64,000 nt of DNA from Luteibaculum oceani. Its GTDB lineage: Bacteria > Bacteroidota > Bacteroidia > Flavobacteriales_D > Luteibaculaceae. Position numbers and translations under genes: made by a program. Of this stretch, positions 1-7,990 are shown piece after piece (within the stretch, counting starts at the first letter, position 1; each line of letters begins with the position of its first letter). The stretch spans positions 1 through 64,000 of the forward strand of contig NZ_VORB01000009.1 in the NCBI RefSeq assembly GCF_007995015.1, in the 5' to 3' direction. Under the pieces are notes generated by a model, which made no database searches, was not told the DNA's origin, and worked only from the letters and a program-made list of their open reading frames with translations.

Positions 1-93
1 TTTAATGCCAAAATCAAGGCCTTTAGAGCTCAATTTAGAGGGGTTAGAAAAATCGAATTCTTCCTTTTTAGATTAACCCAGATTTATGCTTAA
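1..93 (+). CDS. 3' end of an insertion-sequence transposase (ISL3/ISAon1-like), cut by left edge
   Basis: Frame 1 is open from the first base to a TAA at 91-93 and encodes 30 residues ending FFLFRLTQIYA, preceded by an FNAKIKAFRAQFRG-type stretch. From memory this matches the C-terminal end of DDE transposases of the ISL3 superfamily, especially the ISAon1-like group common in Bacteroidota, whose last residues help form the C-terminal part of the catalytic domain. The rest of the gene lies outside the window, so integrity cannot be judged. The sequence just downstream is a tandem 38-bp repeat that probably includes the element's end. Identification is by remembered family resemblance on a short fragment, not by alignment. 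Confidence 0.62.
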   Translation, partial: FNAKIKAFRAQFRGVRKIEFFLFRLTQIYA

Positions 94-165
94 AAATCTT
101 CAAGTCCACAGATTTATGACTTGATCCTTAAAAATCTTCAAGTCCACAGATTTATGACTTGATCC
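90..165. repeat. Perfect tandem 38-bp direct repeat at the putative IS right end
   Basis: Two identical 38-bp units run at 90-127 and 128-165, each from TTAAAAATCTTC to GACTTGATCC. The first unit begins inside the transposase stop codon region. A further partial copy of the inner motif (CAGATTTATG) lies at about 80-89 and encodes the last transposase residues. This looks like a duplicated element end or a replication-slippage product. Confidence 0.9.
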
Positions 166-203
166 AAAGAAACTTGGTTGCTGAGAAATCAAGAAATGTT
201 ATA

Positions 204-240
204 AAACAAAAAAGCCACTACGCGGTGCGTAGTGGCTTTG
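204..240 (-). terminator. Intrinsic terminator of tRNA-Lys
   Basis: A perfect 13-bp stem (211-223 with 227-239) has a 3-nt loop. On the minus strand it is followed by a T-rich run (TTTTTTGTTTTAT). It lies immediately 3' of the tRNA gene on the same strand. Confidence 0.9.
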
Positions 241-313
241 TGATCCCGCTGAGGCTCGAACTCAGGACCCATACATTAAAAGTGTATTGCTCTACCAACT
301 GAGCTACGGAATC
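241..313 (-). tRNA. tRNA-Lys (anticodon TTT)
   Basis: The reverse complement folds as a 73-nt cloverleaf. The acceptor stem GATTCCG pairs with CGGGATC with one G-U pair and discriminator A. The D-arm contains GCTCAGTTGGTAGAGC, the anticodon loop is CTTTTAA giving anticodon TTT, and the T-arm is GTTCGAGC-type. The 3' CCA is not encoded, as is common in Bacteroidota. A minus-strand promoter (349-380) and a terminator (204-240) make it a stand-alone transcription unit. It sits about 75 bp from the end of an insertion sequence, a typical integration neighbourhood, but the tRNA itself appears intact. Confidence 0.96.
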
Positions 314-348
314 GTTATTTTGTGTTGTGCTTCCCGTGAAAAGCGGTG

Positions 349-380
349 CAAATATATGTAGCCTTAGCCTTTCCTGCAAA
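349..380 (-). promoter_or_regulatory. Bacteroidota-type promoter for tRNA-Lys
   Basis: On the minus strand a TATATTTG box (complement of 349-356) fits the TAnnTTTG -7 consensus. A TTTG (complement of 377-380) lies 20 nt upstream and fits the -33 element. The predicted start lies about 30 nt upstream of the mature tRNA. Confidence 0.7.
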
Positions 381-474
381 CCTTTTTGGTAAAAAAAGTC
401 AGACTTTTTTTTAATGGTTTGTTAATCAGAAATTTACAATGCAAAATAAAATATTGTAACTGATAGGTTAGCCC

Positions 475-1635
475 TTAAACCATTGGATGTCGCTCAAATG
501 TTTCATTTTCATCAAAAATATAGCGGTAGGTCGCCATCTTCTGAATTTGTTTTGCTCCCAATTGCTCTATTATGTGAATCATTTTACCATTAAAATCTCC
601 AAGCCAGGTAATTATTACGTCTTCGTACGGACTTTTTATCAGTACTTCCGAGCAATTCTTAAATAGGAGCCCTTCTACCCCTTTTCCTTGAAATCTTGGA
701 TCTACTCCAAAGGCAGTACCAAAGCAGGTCTTAATTCTCCCCAACTTAAGAAGCGTTATAAACCGCAGTTTTTCTAGAAGGCCAAATTTCCCATTAAACA
801 ATTTAAATAACTGGTTTACCTCTGGAAGGCCGATAAAAAATCCTATAGGTTCTCCTTTGTAATACGCGTAATGTAGCAGTCGTTCATCCAAAATGGGCTT
901 AATGGTTTTCATTATGGATTTGGCTTGGGCACTGCTCATTCCCTTAAAGTTTTTTCCATCTCGTTTACCCCAGGCTGCATTGTATATGCTTCGGAAATCT
1001 TCGGTGTATTTATCTAGGTTCTTTTTGTCTATGCAGCAAACTGTAAAATTGGGGTCGGCTTTTAGGCGATTGGCGCGCTCCTCAAATTTATCTTGTAGTT
1101 TGTCATTTACCTTTCGATGATAAACAAGCTGGTTAAAAAAGACTTTAAAACCATATTCTTCAAAATACTCTTTGTAGTAGGGCGGGGTGAAATTTTGCTT
1201 GTAATAAGGGGCTTGTTCGTAATTTTCAACGGTAATTCCCCAAAATTCGTCGCGCTCTCCAAAATTTATAGAGCCATCCATAGCTTTCATTCCTTTGTTT
1301 TGCAACCATTCTTTGGCGCAATCAATAAGCTTGAAAGCGGCTTCTTTATTTTCTATGCACTCAAAAAAGCCCATTCCACCAACACCTGGAAACTGGCTAC
1401 TATGTTTGCTATTTATAAAAGCAGCAACCCTTCCTATGGTTTTTCCTTTTGAGTCGGTAAGAATCCATCGGCATATTTCCCCATGACGAAAAGCCTTGTT
1501 TTTCTTTTTGTCAAATATTCTTTCTACATCCTTATCTAGGGGGCGGATGTATGTTTTATTATTCTTGTAGATCGAATCAACACAATTAAGAAAGGCCTTT
1601 ATATCCGAAGGGGATTTTACTTCTTTTAGGGTCAT
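475..1635 (-). CDS. GNAT-like acyltransferase family protein
   Basis: This 386-residue cytoplasmic protein has no signal peptide. Near the C-terminus a stretch reading FGVDPRFQGKGVEGLLF resembles the acetyl-CoA pyrophosphate-binding motif of GNAT N-acetyltransferases, and an earlier hydrophobic HYAYYKGEPIGFFIGLPEV strand fits a GNAT beta-4. The length fits a two-lobed GNAT-like family that is widespread but uncharacterised in Bacteroidota. I chose the ATG at 1635 because the longer version, starting at 1743, would run over the divergent shikimate kinase gene, whose start is at 1667. That leaves 31 bp for divergent expression. The substrate is unknown. Confidence 0.8.
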   Translation of the reverse strand: MTLKEVKSPSDIKAFLNCVDSIYKNNKTYIRPLDKDVERIFDKKKNKAFRHGEICRWILTDSKGKTIGRVAAFINSKHSSQFPGVGGMGFFECIENKEAAFKLIDCAKEWLQNKGMKAMDGSINFGERDEFWGITVENYEQAPYYKQNFTPPYYKEYFEEYGFKVFFNQLVYHRKVNDKLQDKFEERANRLKADPNFTVCCIDKKNLDKYTEDFRSIYNAAWGKRDGKNFKGMSSAQAKSIMKTIKPILDERLLHYAYYKGEPIGFFIGLPEVNQLFKLFNGKFGLLEKLRFITLLKLGRIKTCFGTAFGVDPRFQGKGVEGLLFKNCSEVLIKSPYEDVIITWLGDFNGKMIHIIEQLGAKQIQKMATYRYIFDENETFERHPMV

Positions 1636-1666
1636 AACTTTAATTTGGGCGGAAAGATACGAAAGC

Positions 1667-2194
1667 ATGCAATTGGTAAAACCTTTGTTTTTATTGGGAT
1701 TTATGGGGTGTGGAAAAAGCACTCTTGGGAAAAAGTTAGCCAACGCCTTAAATGTTCCTCATTTAGATTTAGATCACATGCTGGAGGAGCAATTTGGAAT
1801 GTCCATAGCTGATTTTATAAATAGCAAAGGGGAGGAGGCGTTTAGATTACAAGAAAGTCGTTTGCTAAAAGAATGGATAGCTAAACCTTGCATCATGAGT
1901 TTAGGCGGCGGTGCGCCGTGCTTTCATGATAACATGTCTACCATCCGAAACAAGGGTGTTTCTATTTATTTGAATTATCCGGTAAAGACGCTAGCTCAAC
2001 GGTTATCTACATCTGGGGATAGTCGCCCGTTAATAGCCGGATTAAAAGGGGAGGACTTGGAAATTAAAATCTCTGATTTATTGTCAAATAGGGAGCAGTA
2101 TTACCTGCAGGCGGAATGGGTATATGAATTTTCAGAGACCAAAATGGATCCTAAAAAATGGATACTCCAAAAATTAAGTGAGGTAGACCGCTAA
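1667..2194 (+). CDS. aroK: Shikimate kinase
   Basis: This enzyme phosphorylates shikimate at the 3-hydroxyl using ATP, the fifth step of the chorismate (aromatic amino acid) pathway in the cytoplasm. The 175-residue length is normal. Walker A GFMGCGKST is at residues 11-19, followed by the DLD substrate and metal-binding region near residue 35. The GGGA motif (SLGGGAPCF) that contacts shikimate lies near residue 80, and the LID arginines (SRPLIAGL) are near residue 117. The gene diverges from the GNAT-like gene and its 3' end overlaps the convergent phosphoribosyltransferase gene by 21 bp. Confidence 0.96.
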   Translation: MQLVKPLFLLGFMGCGKSTLGKKLANALNVPHLDLDHMLEEQFGMSIADFINSKGEEAFRLQESRLLKEWIAKPCIMSLGGGAPCFHDNMSTIRNKGVSIYLNYPVKTLAQRLSTSGDSRPLIAGLKGEDLEIKISDLLSNREQYYLQAEWVYEFSETKMDPKKWILQKLSEVDR

Positions 2195-2674
2195 TTCGCC
2201 ATTTTCCTCTTCGAGTTGGATATGGTTTTGGAGAGTTGTGGAGAGGGTAAGTCCTACAAAATCTGCTCTAATTGGAAATTTAGGATGCATGCGATCTACC
2301 AAAATGGTGGTGCTCAATTTTTTCAAAGGTCGGTTAAGTAGAAATTGTGCGGCGTACATTAGGGTTCTTCCGCTTTCCAGAACATCGTCAATTAGGATAA
2401 CCGTTTTATTGTCAAGGTTTTCAACAGGAGCATCCAGTTCAATTTTTCCATTTAATGGATCGGATTTGTCTAAGGACAATAAATTTAAATGAACCGGAAT
2501 CGTAGTGATACTTTTTATTTCCTTGTAAATGAGTTCACCCAAAATGGCTCCACCCTGTTTTATTCCAACCAAGTAAATTTCTTTTTCGTCGTAATTGAAC
2601 TCCACAATTTGGTGGGCAATTCGAGAAATCTTTTGCTTGATTTTTAAAGGAGAAAGTATGAGTGATTTATTCAC
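2174..2674 (-). CDS. Phosphoribosyltransferase-fold protein (PyrR-like)
   Basis: This 166-residue type I PRTase-fold protein carries the PRPP-binding loop VILIDDVLESGRT at about residues 90-102. The N-terminal half has the GIKQGGAILGEL phosphate-binding strand-loop. Overall length and motif spacing resemble PyrR, the uracil phosphoribosyltransferase and pyr attenuation regulator, but the base-recognition hood is too divergent to name the substrate. No pyrimidine genes adjoin it. It overlaps the upstream methyltransferase gene by 4 bp, so translation is probably coupled, and it converges on aroK. A related hypoxanthine- or xanthine-type transferase remains possible. Confidence 0.85.
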   Translation of the reverse strand: MNKSLILSPLKIKQKISRIAHQIVEFNYDEKEIYLVGIKQGGAILGELIYKEIKSITTIPVHLNLLSLDKSDPLNGKIELDAPVENLDNKTVILIDDVLESGRTLMYAAQFLLNRPLKKLSTTILVDRMHPKFPIRADFVGLTLSTTLQNHIQLEEENGELAVYLT

Positions 2675-3255
2675 GATTTCGGTTTTTGCAATATTATAAA
2701 CAATTCTCGCTCTTGCCGAGGTTTTATTGCATGGCTATTGTTTTCCATGCATTTAATACGGAAAGCTGAAAACAACTGTTGGTATTCGTAAGTATTTCCT
2801 CCAAAGGGAGGTTTGTCGTTATTTAAAGGTGCATTAAACAAAACACCAATTAATTTTCCGCCAGGTCTCAAAAGCTTAAAACTATGCTCTGCATATTTGG
2901 GTCGAAGTGCTGGAGGCAGGGCACACATAAATGTTTGCTCCACTATAAAGTCGTACTGCTCCTGATGCTCGAAATAGTCCGACTGTAAGATCTGGCTTTT
3001 TGGGAAATCCGGATTCTTGCTAATAAAGTTTTTTAGGGGGAGTGGGCTGAAGTCGAGCACAAACACGTTTTTAAATCCATTATGGTAGAGTTCACTTGCT
3101 TCGTAAGCATTCCCTGCTCCGGGGATTAAAATACGTTTTGTCTGGTCTTCGATTTGCTCGAAGTACTTCACAATTGAGGGGGTAGGATACCCTACGTCCC
3201 ATGGAATATCCCCTTCGTCGTATCTTTTTGTCCAGTAATCCTTATCAATATCCAT
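2671..3255 (-). CDS. SAM-dependent methyltransferase, TPMT-like
   Basis: This 194-residue class I methyltransferase has the opening signature DYWTKRYDEGDIPWDVGYPTP typical of the thiopurine S-methyltransferase (TPMT)/halide-thiol methyltransferase family. Motif I is LIPGAGNAYEASEL at about residues 43-56. An acidic residue ends the second strand (VFVLDFSPLPL), and FIVEQTFMCALPP is near residue 105. In bacteria these enzymes methylate small nucleophiles such as thiols, selenium or tellurium species, but the substrate here is unknown. It is the first gene of a two-gene minus-strand operon, overlapping the PRTase gene by 4 bp. Confidence 0.85.
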   Translation of the reverse strand: MDIDKDYWTKRYDEGDIPWDVGYPTPSIVKYFEQIEDQTKRILIPGAGNAYEASELYHNGFKNVFVLDFSPLPLKNFISKNPDFPKSQILQSDYFEHQEQYDFIVEQTFMCALPPALRPKYAEHSFKLLRPGGKLIGVLFNAPLNNDKPPFGGNTYEYQQLFSAFRIKCMENNSHAIKPRQERELFIILQKPKS

Positions 3256-3310
3256 ATATAAGCTGACTATTATCAGGTGTCGAAATTAAACCTAGCCAAG
3301 GTTGGTCACG

Positions 3311-3318
3311 TACTTTTG
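3311..3318 (+). promoter_or_regulatory. Putative -7 box of the small gene at 3333
   Basis: TACTTTTG matches TAnnTTTG, 15 bp before the ATG at 3333. No convincing -33 TTG sits at the expected distance, so this is tentative. It would give an almost leaderless transcript. Confidence 0.35.
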
Positions 3319-3332
3319 TATACAGAAGTATT

Positions 3333-3554
3333 ATGGCTGCAATAATAGAGGAAAAGAGAAAGCAACAATTAGTGTTTAGAAACCCGAATGAATTACGCGG
3401 GCTTTTAGACGAGGTTGATTTTATCGATGTAATGGAATTGGAACAGGCATGGTACAAAAATGTTCGTACATGGTCTGCTAAAGACATAATACATGGTAAG
3501 CTTTTAATTGCCGACTATCATTGGAAATTAAAACGCGAAGACCTCCATCTTTAG
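3333..3554 (+). CDS. Small orphan protein, 73 residues
   Basis: I do not recognise this gene. It encodes a soluble, charged protein, MAAIIEEKRKQQ... to ...KREDLHL, with no signal peptide or transmembrane segment and predicted mostly helical. I favour it over the opposite-strand reading frame at the same place because its composition is protein-like. It also has a Bacteroidota -7 box just upstream and a strong intrinsic terminator 30 bp downstream (3582-3618), so it looks like a self-contained transcription unit. It diverges from the methyltransferase operon and converges on the T9SS cargo gene. A role cannot be inferred. Confidence 0.6.
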   Translation: MAAIIEEKRKQQLVFRNPNELRGLLDEVDFIDVMELEQAWYKNVRTWSAKDIIHGKLLIADYHWKLKREDLHL

Positions 3555-3581
3555 TCCCCAATGGAGTTTCTGTAAAATACA

Positions 3582-3618
3582 AAGAGGCGGTTTCAATATG
3601 AGACCGCCTCTTTTTTTT
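3582..3618 (+). terminator. Strong intrinsic terminator, probably bidirectional
   Basis: A 12-bp GC-rich stem (GAGGCGGTTTCA pairing with TGAGACCGCCTC, one G-U) is followed by eight T. The minus strand downstream of the same stem is also T-rich (TTTGTATTTTA), so it can also end the convergent 1149-residue gene. Confidence 0.88.
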
Positions 3619-3644
3619 GGGGAAGATAGGAAGGGAAAGATATC

Positions 3645-6600
3645 TTACTTCACAATTATTATTCTGTGCATTGGTTCCAATGCCTTGTTTCTAAAGTCTA
3701 TTCTAAGAATATAGGATCCAGCAGCAAGGTTGCTTGTAGTAAGTCTTTTCCCAGAACCTGCAGTAATCATTTTACCGCTTTGATCAAAGATTTGAAGTTG
3801 TTCTATTTCTTCGGAAGTTTCTACTTTAACAAGACCTCCCGATTGAACTGGGTTAGGAACTACCTCTAAGTTAATTGATTGATTTTCAGTAATTCCTGTA
3901 GTTTGCCCGTATTTAAAGCTATATCCACTGGAAAAGCTTAAACATCCAAACTCATCTATTACACGCACTGCATAATCACCATCTACTTCAGGAACAAAGA
4001 AATAGTCGTTTGCTAACGCGATAGGAAGACCATCTAAGTACCACTGAATGTTGTAGCCAGCAGGTACATCTATTATTAGGCTGTCACCTTTTAGTTCAAC
4101 GGTTGGGATGATCATGGTGTCCATGATGTTTACCTCAATTTCAGCCGTACTGGCGGCACATCCAAACTGGTTGCGAACAACAGCTCCGTATTTACCAGAT
4201 TTGTTAACTACTACTGTATCCGAGTGTAGGGTGTTATCGTGGTTCCAAGTAACCGAGTGGTCGTTATTTACCAAGTAAATAGTTGGTGTTTGGTAATAGC
4301 AGTAGAACTCTTTTGCATTCAGCAATTTAATCTGAGGTGCAATAGGAACAGGATTAATTCCAACGGCAACGGTATCCGTGTAATTAATACAACCTTTGTT
4401 ATTGGTTAATCGAGCGAAGTACAATCCAGCAGTATTTACATTAAAAATCTTGCTGTTGTTTTGTGGGTTGTCTTGCCAGAAAGTGGTGTAATTGCCTGGT
4501 ACAATTAAGTTAATTGAAGCGCCAGCACAGAAATTAAACTGGCCAGTAGAGCTCTCGATAAACTTCTTCTCCGGTAGGGAGTATACTTCTATATTAACCG
4601 TGTCGGAAGTGCTTTTACATCCACCTGGATTTATAGAGGTCGCCCAATATTTAAGGGGGCTATATGCGTTAACAGTTAGGTCCGTGTTTCTATTGCCGGT
4701 ATTTCCATTCCAGTAGAAATCGTCGTTACCTGCATCGGCAGAAATCACTATAGAGTCTCCAAGACAGAAACCAAACTTATCCGCTGTAGTAATGACTGGT
4801 TTAACTGGGTCTGGGTAATCAATAAGTTGAAATTCTGCCGTATCTGAGTTACATCCATTACCATTAAAGTAATACACGGTATATTTTCCGTGGTTAGGGG
4901 TGCTAATGCTGTTGGCAGTATCTTTTGTATTCCATACATTTCCTCCGGGGCCTGTGTAGTTAGAGCTTAGCGTAGCCACAAATCCATCGCAAAGGAATTT
5001 GCCAATATTACTAGTAATTCTCGGGGCAGGAGGGATGGGGTAGCTTTTCACATCAAAGGCGGCAAGCGTATCTCCACAACCTTCTAAATCGGCGTAAACA
5101 CGGTAGGTTTCAGGCCAACGGATATTGGTGAAGGTGATAGAGGTGCCTGTTTCTCCAGGAATATTGTTCCAAACCTTGCGGTGGGCGTCGTATTTCTGCC
5201 ATTGCAGTTTACCAAGTGATCCAGTAACCGAAACGGTTAGGTCGCTGTATTTACATACTTGTTGTAGGCCTTGTAATGTTCCTGCTGCTGCTGGGGTTTT
5301 AGTAATAACATGTACATCATCTTCACCGTAGCAGCCGTTGTCGTCTACCACGCGAACTGTGTAATCTCCTGCAGCCGAGAAACTTGCTTCGTATACAAGG
5401 CTATCGGTATTACCACCTCCACCTTTTACAAATTGTCCGTCACCAAACCATTCGTAGCGTAGCACTCCGTTACCACCGTCTACATTCGCCTTTAATGTTG
5501 TAGCAAAATCTGGGCAGAGTATAGCGGTATCGTTTACGACATCTAATCCTTCTATAGTAGGAGTAGGATCGGGCTGGAAGCCAGTTCTAAACTTGTATAC
5601 GGTACATGGTTCGTTTACCTCCCCATTTTGATTGTATGGGGTTACCGTCCAGTAATACAGGGTGTTATGGTCGAGTTCATCGGGAAAGTTGTACCCTAGG
5701 TTGGGGCCAACATCGAATTTGTCTAGGATGTTATCGGGTGGATTATTGGTACCAAATGAGAGGTAATAACCCGATGCAGGGTCGGCTGAAGTATCAGCTG
5801 CCCACCTAAACATCAGATCTTTTTGACAGAGGTTAAATGTGTCATTTTTGGGTAGTACCGAGGAGTCGGGAATACAGGCAAGGAAAGTAGCTTTTTCTCC
5901 GGCAGCCGAAACAAAAATTTCATAATCCTCTACCTCTCCATTGTTAAACTTATCTCCACAGGCTCTCGGAGTACTTTGGGCTACAGTGGTTCTGATTCGC
6001 AGTCTTTTGCGGCCATCTGTTGCACTTAATGGAGCGGTAATCATGAATCTATGCCAGCGTGTGTGGCTATCTACTTGGTAAGTTTTGAAATCCATATAGG
6101 ACTCATCTGGGTCTTCGAAGTCGAAATCATTATTCCAGTCTATCCAGAGTCCACATGAAATGGGGAGTTCGTCGCTAAAACTATCCGCTCTTGTTACATA
6201 AACTTCGTATTCATTACCAGGTATCCAAGTGGGGGGGTATTTATATTTTTTGGTGTAATCTCCGTAGGATTGGGTGTTTCTACACTCGGGTAAGTCAGTT
6301 ACATTGGTAATTCCAGATCCATTTTCGCCGTCAATCTTAACCGTGTCAATGTAATGCCACTCGTATTTTGTTGGAAGCGATCCTCCATCTAAATCTAATC
6401 TAGATCCTCTACAATCTTTTGGTCCAGATGCTTTACAATATTCTGTTGCAGGTGGAGCTTCGGAGTAAACCAAAAGACCATAGTCCTCTGTTTCTCCAGT
6501 GTAGGTTGTGTCGCAAGGTCCTACTATTGTATCTGGAGTACTGTCTAAAAATCTGTTGCTTCCTAATACCGGTTCGGGTAGTCTGTTTTGTTGGAAAACT

Positions 6601-7094
6601 CTAATTCTCATGCGAGTTTCACCGATATTGGCCGTTGTTGGAACGGCAATTTTTCCCTGAAAGAAAACGTGAAAAGTACTAAAAGCACCAACCTGGTCGC
6701 CCGGGATTATCGTCATTTCCGAATCTTCAAATTCCTTATCCATATCCCAATCGCACCACACCTGACACATGTACAGAGTAGAAGAGTATTGGTGACTATA
6801 TGGTTCAGCGTATACAATTAGGTCGTACTCTCGGTTTTGCTCTACAACACCCTTTTTCACCTGGCTGAAGTCTTGGTAACCATTATTGATACACACATCT
6901 TTGTTGTATGCAGAAGGGTTGCTGAATTGAGTATCGAACTCTATGTCGACAATAGAAAGTTGTGAGTCTCCCCAGACATCCCGTTGATAGGTTTGTTGGC
7001 AGTGACTGTAGGGGATACAGTACGGATTGCTTTGAGCAAAAACTCCAAAAGTAATTAGGGAAAAGGTTAGGGCAACAAGTAATTTCAATCGCAT
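3645..7094 (-). CDS. Large secreted T9SS cargo protein with GEVED and Ig/PKD-like domains
   Basis: The 1149-residue precursor has a clear Sec signal peptide (LLVALTFSLITFGVFAQ, about residues 4-21). Two GEVED-type domains, common in Bacteroidota surface proteins, are marked by the motifs TGETEDYGLLVY (about residue 205) and NGEVEDYEIFV (about residue 390). A fibronectin/Ig-like segment follows, then a string of PKD/Ig-like beta-sandwich repeats of roughly 80-90 residues with recurring GGCKSTSDTVNIEVY-like ends. The last about 85 residues (VVPNPVQSGG... to ...HRIIIVK) form a type A T9SS C-terminal sorting domain. It is therefore predicted to cross the outer membrane by T9SS and be surface-anchored or released. 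No catalytic domain is visible; an adhesin or matrix role is inference. PorQ, a T9SS component, is encoded at 61930. Confidence 0.93.
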   Translation of the reverse strand: MRLKLLVALTFSLITFGVFAQSNPYCIPYSHCQQTYQRDVWGDSQLSIVDIEFDTQFSNPSAYNKDVCINNGYQDFSQVKKGVVEQNREYDLIVYAEPYSHQYSSTLYMCQVWCDWDMDKEFEDSEMTIIPGDQVGAFSTFHVFFQGKIAVPTTANIGETRMRIRVFQQNRLPEPVLGSNRFLDSTPDTIVGPCDTTYTGETEDYGLLVYSEAPPATEYCKASGPKDCRGSRLDLDGGSLPTKYEWHYIDTVKIDGENGSGITNVTDLPECRNTQSYGDYTKKYKYPPTWIPGNEYEVYVTRADSFSDELPISCGLWIDWNNDFDFEDPDESYMDFKTYQVDSHTRWHRFMITAPLSATDGRKRLRIRTTVAQSTPRACGDKFNNGEVEDYEIFVSAAGEKATFLACIPDSSVLPKNDTFNLCQKDLMFRWAADTSADPASGYYLSFGTNNPPDNILDKFDVGPNLGYNFPDELDHNTLYYWTVTPYNQNGEVNEPCTVYKFRTGFQPDPTPTIEGLDVVNDTAILCPDFATTLKANVDGGNGVLRYEWFGDGQFVKGGGGNTDSLVYEASFSAAGDYTVRVVDDNGCYGEDDVHVITKTPAAAGTLQGLQQVCKYSDLTVSVTGSLGKLQWQKYDAHRKVWNNIPGETGTSITFTNIRWPETYRVYADLEGCGDTLAAFDVKSYPIPPAPRITSNIGKFLCDGFVATLSSNYTGPGGNVWNTKDTANSISTPNHGKYTVYYFNGNGCNSDTAEFQLIDYPDPVKPVITTADKFGFCLGDSIVISADAGNDDFYWNGNTGNRNTDLTVNAYSPLKYWATSINPGGCKSTSDTVNIEVYSLPEKKFIESSTGQFNFCAGASINLIVPGNYTTFWQDNPQNNSKIFNVNTAGLYFARLTNNKGCINYTDTVAVGINPVPIAPQIKLLNAKEFYCYYQTPTIYLVNNDHSVTWNHDNTLHSDTVVVNKSGKYGAVVRNQFGCAASTAEIEVNIMDTMIIPTVELKGDSLIIDVPAGYNIQWYLDGLPIALANDYFFVPEVDGDYAVRVIDEFGCLSFSSGYSFKYGQTTGITENQSINLEVVPNPVQSGGLVKVETSEEIEQLQIFDQSGKMITAGSGKRLTTSNLAAGSYILRIDFRNKALEPMHRIIIVK

Positions 7095-7497
7095 AGGTCT
7101 AGCTCTAAACTAAATTTCGAGATTTATGTATAACTAATCTACGGATTGCGGACGAGGAGAAGTTGCTTTAGTTGGGCTTGTTTGGGAAATATTGAAATGA
7201 AATATTGGATTCTTTAATATGAAGTACTTTGGTTAGCCTGTAATTGAGATATAAAATTATGGTTATTACGATAGAAGAGGAATAATATTTGGTGAATTTA
7301 GAAGGTTGTGTAAATTGATTCAGAGCTTGGCTTGTGGTTATTGACTTAGATATTAAGCGTGTAGGCGTCTATTTTTAAGGGAATTTAAGGATTGATGGGA
7401 TTGATAGCGTGTTAGGTGAAATGTAGAAAGGGTTTCAATCCAATTATTGAATTCCAAAGAGTAAAATTATATCCTGATGCGCGGATAGAATGACCGA
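7095..7497. other. Intergenic region, 403 bp, nothing recognised
   Basis: This A+T-rich stretch lies upstream of the T9SS cargo gene. I see no convincing TAnnTTTG promoter on the minus strand, no strong hairpin and no coding signal. It presumably holds the promoter and 5' leader of the cargo gene. Confidence 0.5.
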
Positions 7498-7917
7498 TTA
7501 TTTCGATGTGTTACCGAATTTTATGGGAATTAGGAAATCATTGTTGGAAGGGTTTCTTTTAGCCTCCAATTCGGAGAAATCGATGGACTCAACAATGGTT
7601 TTTATTTTCTGATTTAGCTTTGAGTTAATTCCCTTAACTACTCGGCAGTTTTCTAGCTTATTGTTGGCAAGGGAAATGAATAGAACAGCTTCTTTACCCT
7701 TTATATCTGGGGTAGCTTTGAGTGATTTTAAAATTTTGCTTTGCACCAAATTGGAAACGCGGTTGAAATAAATCTCGCTATCATCCATAGGTTCTGATGA
7801 GCTAACGAAATGTACAATTTCAGGTCGGCTATTTTCCGAAGATTGCGAGAATGCAGCGCATTGCAGAATGAGAACAAAGGTAAGTGCCAGAGGGTATTTT
7901 GGAGTCGGGGTTGACAT
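7498..7917 (-). CDS. Small secreted protein, TonB-C-like fold possible
   Basis: This 139-residue precursor has an N-terminal signal peptide (YPLALTFVLILQCAAFSQ). The mature part alternates charged helix (NRVSNLVQSKILKSLKATPDIKG) and strands (EAVLFISLANNKLENCRVVKG), and then has a FLIPIKFG ending. That order, helix then VxFxIxxxGxVxxxxVxxG-like strand pair, resembles the TonB C-terminal domain used by many small periplasmic Bacteroidota proteins, but key residues are loose. It follows rlmD with a 73-bp gap that contains an inverted repeat. Function unknown. Confidence 0.65.
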   Translation of the reverse strand: MSTPTPKYPLALTFVLILQCAAFSQSSENSRPEIVHFVSSSEPMDDSEIYFNRVSNLVQSKILKSLKATPDIKGKEAVLFISLANNKLENCRVVKGINSKLNQKIKTIVESIDFSELEAKRNPSNNDFLIPIKFGNTSK

Positions 7918-7923
7918 GGATAA

Positions 7924-7954
7924 GAGCTTTGTGTAAAATTCTTACACAAGCCCT
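7924..7954. repeat. Inverted repeat between rlmD and the small secreted gene
   Basis: Perfect 8-bp arms TTGTGTAA (7929-7936) and TTACACAA (7942-7949) enclose a 5-nt spacer, and imperfect pairing extends outward (AAGAGC against GCCCTT). No T-run follows on the minus strand, so it looks more like an operator or mRNA hairpin than a terminator. It lies 12 bp upstream of the minus-strand start codon at 7917. Confidence 0.55.
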
Positions 7955-7990
7955 TATCTTACAATGCCATAACTCAGTAAGTTGGTTGAT

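Noticed and set aside
3245-3487. 80-codon minus-strand frame opposite the small gene at 3333
   Set aside because: It is antisense to the more protein-like frame and lacks supporting signals.
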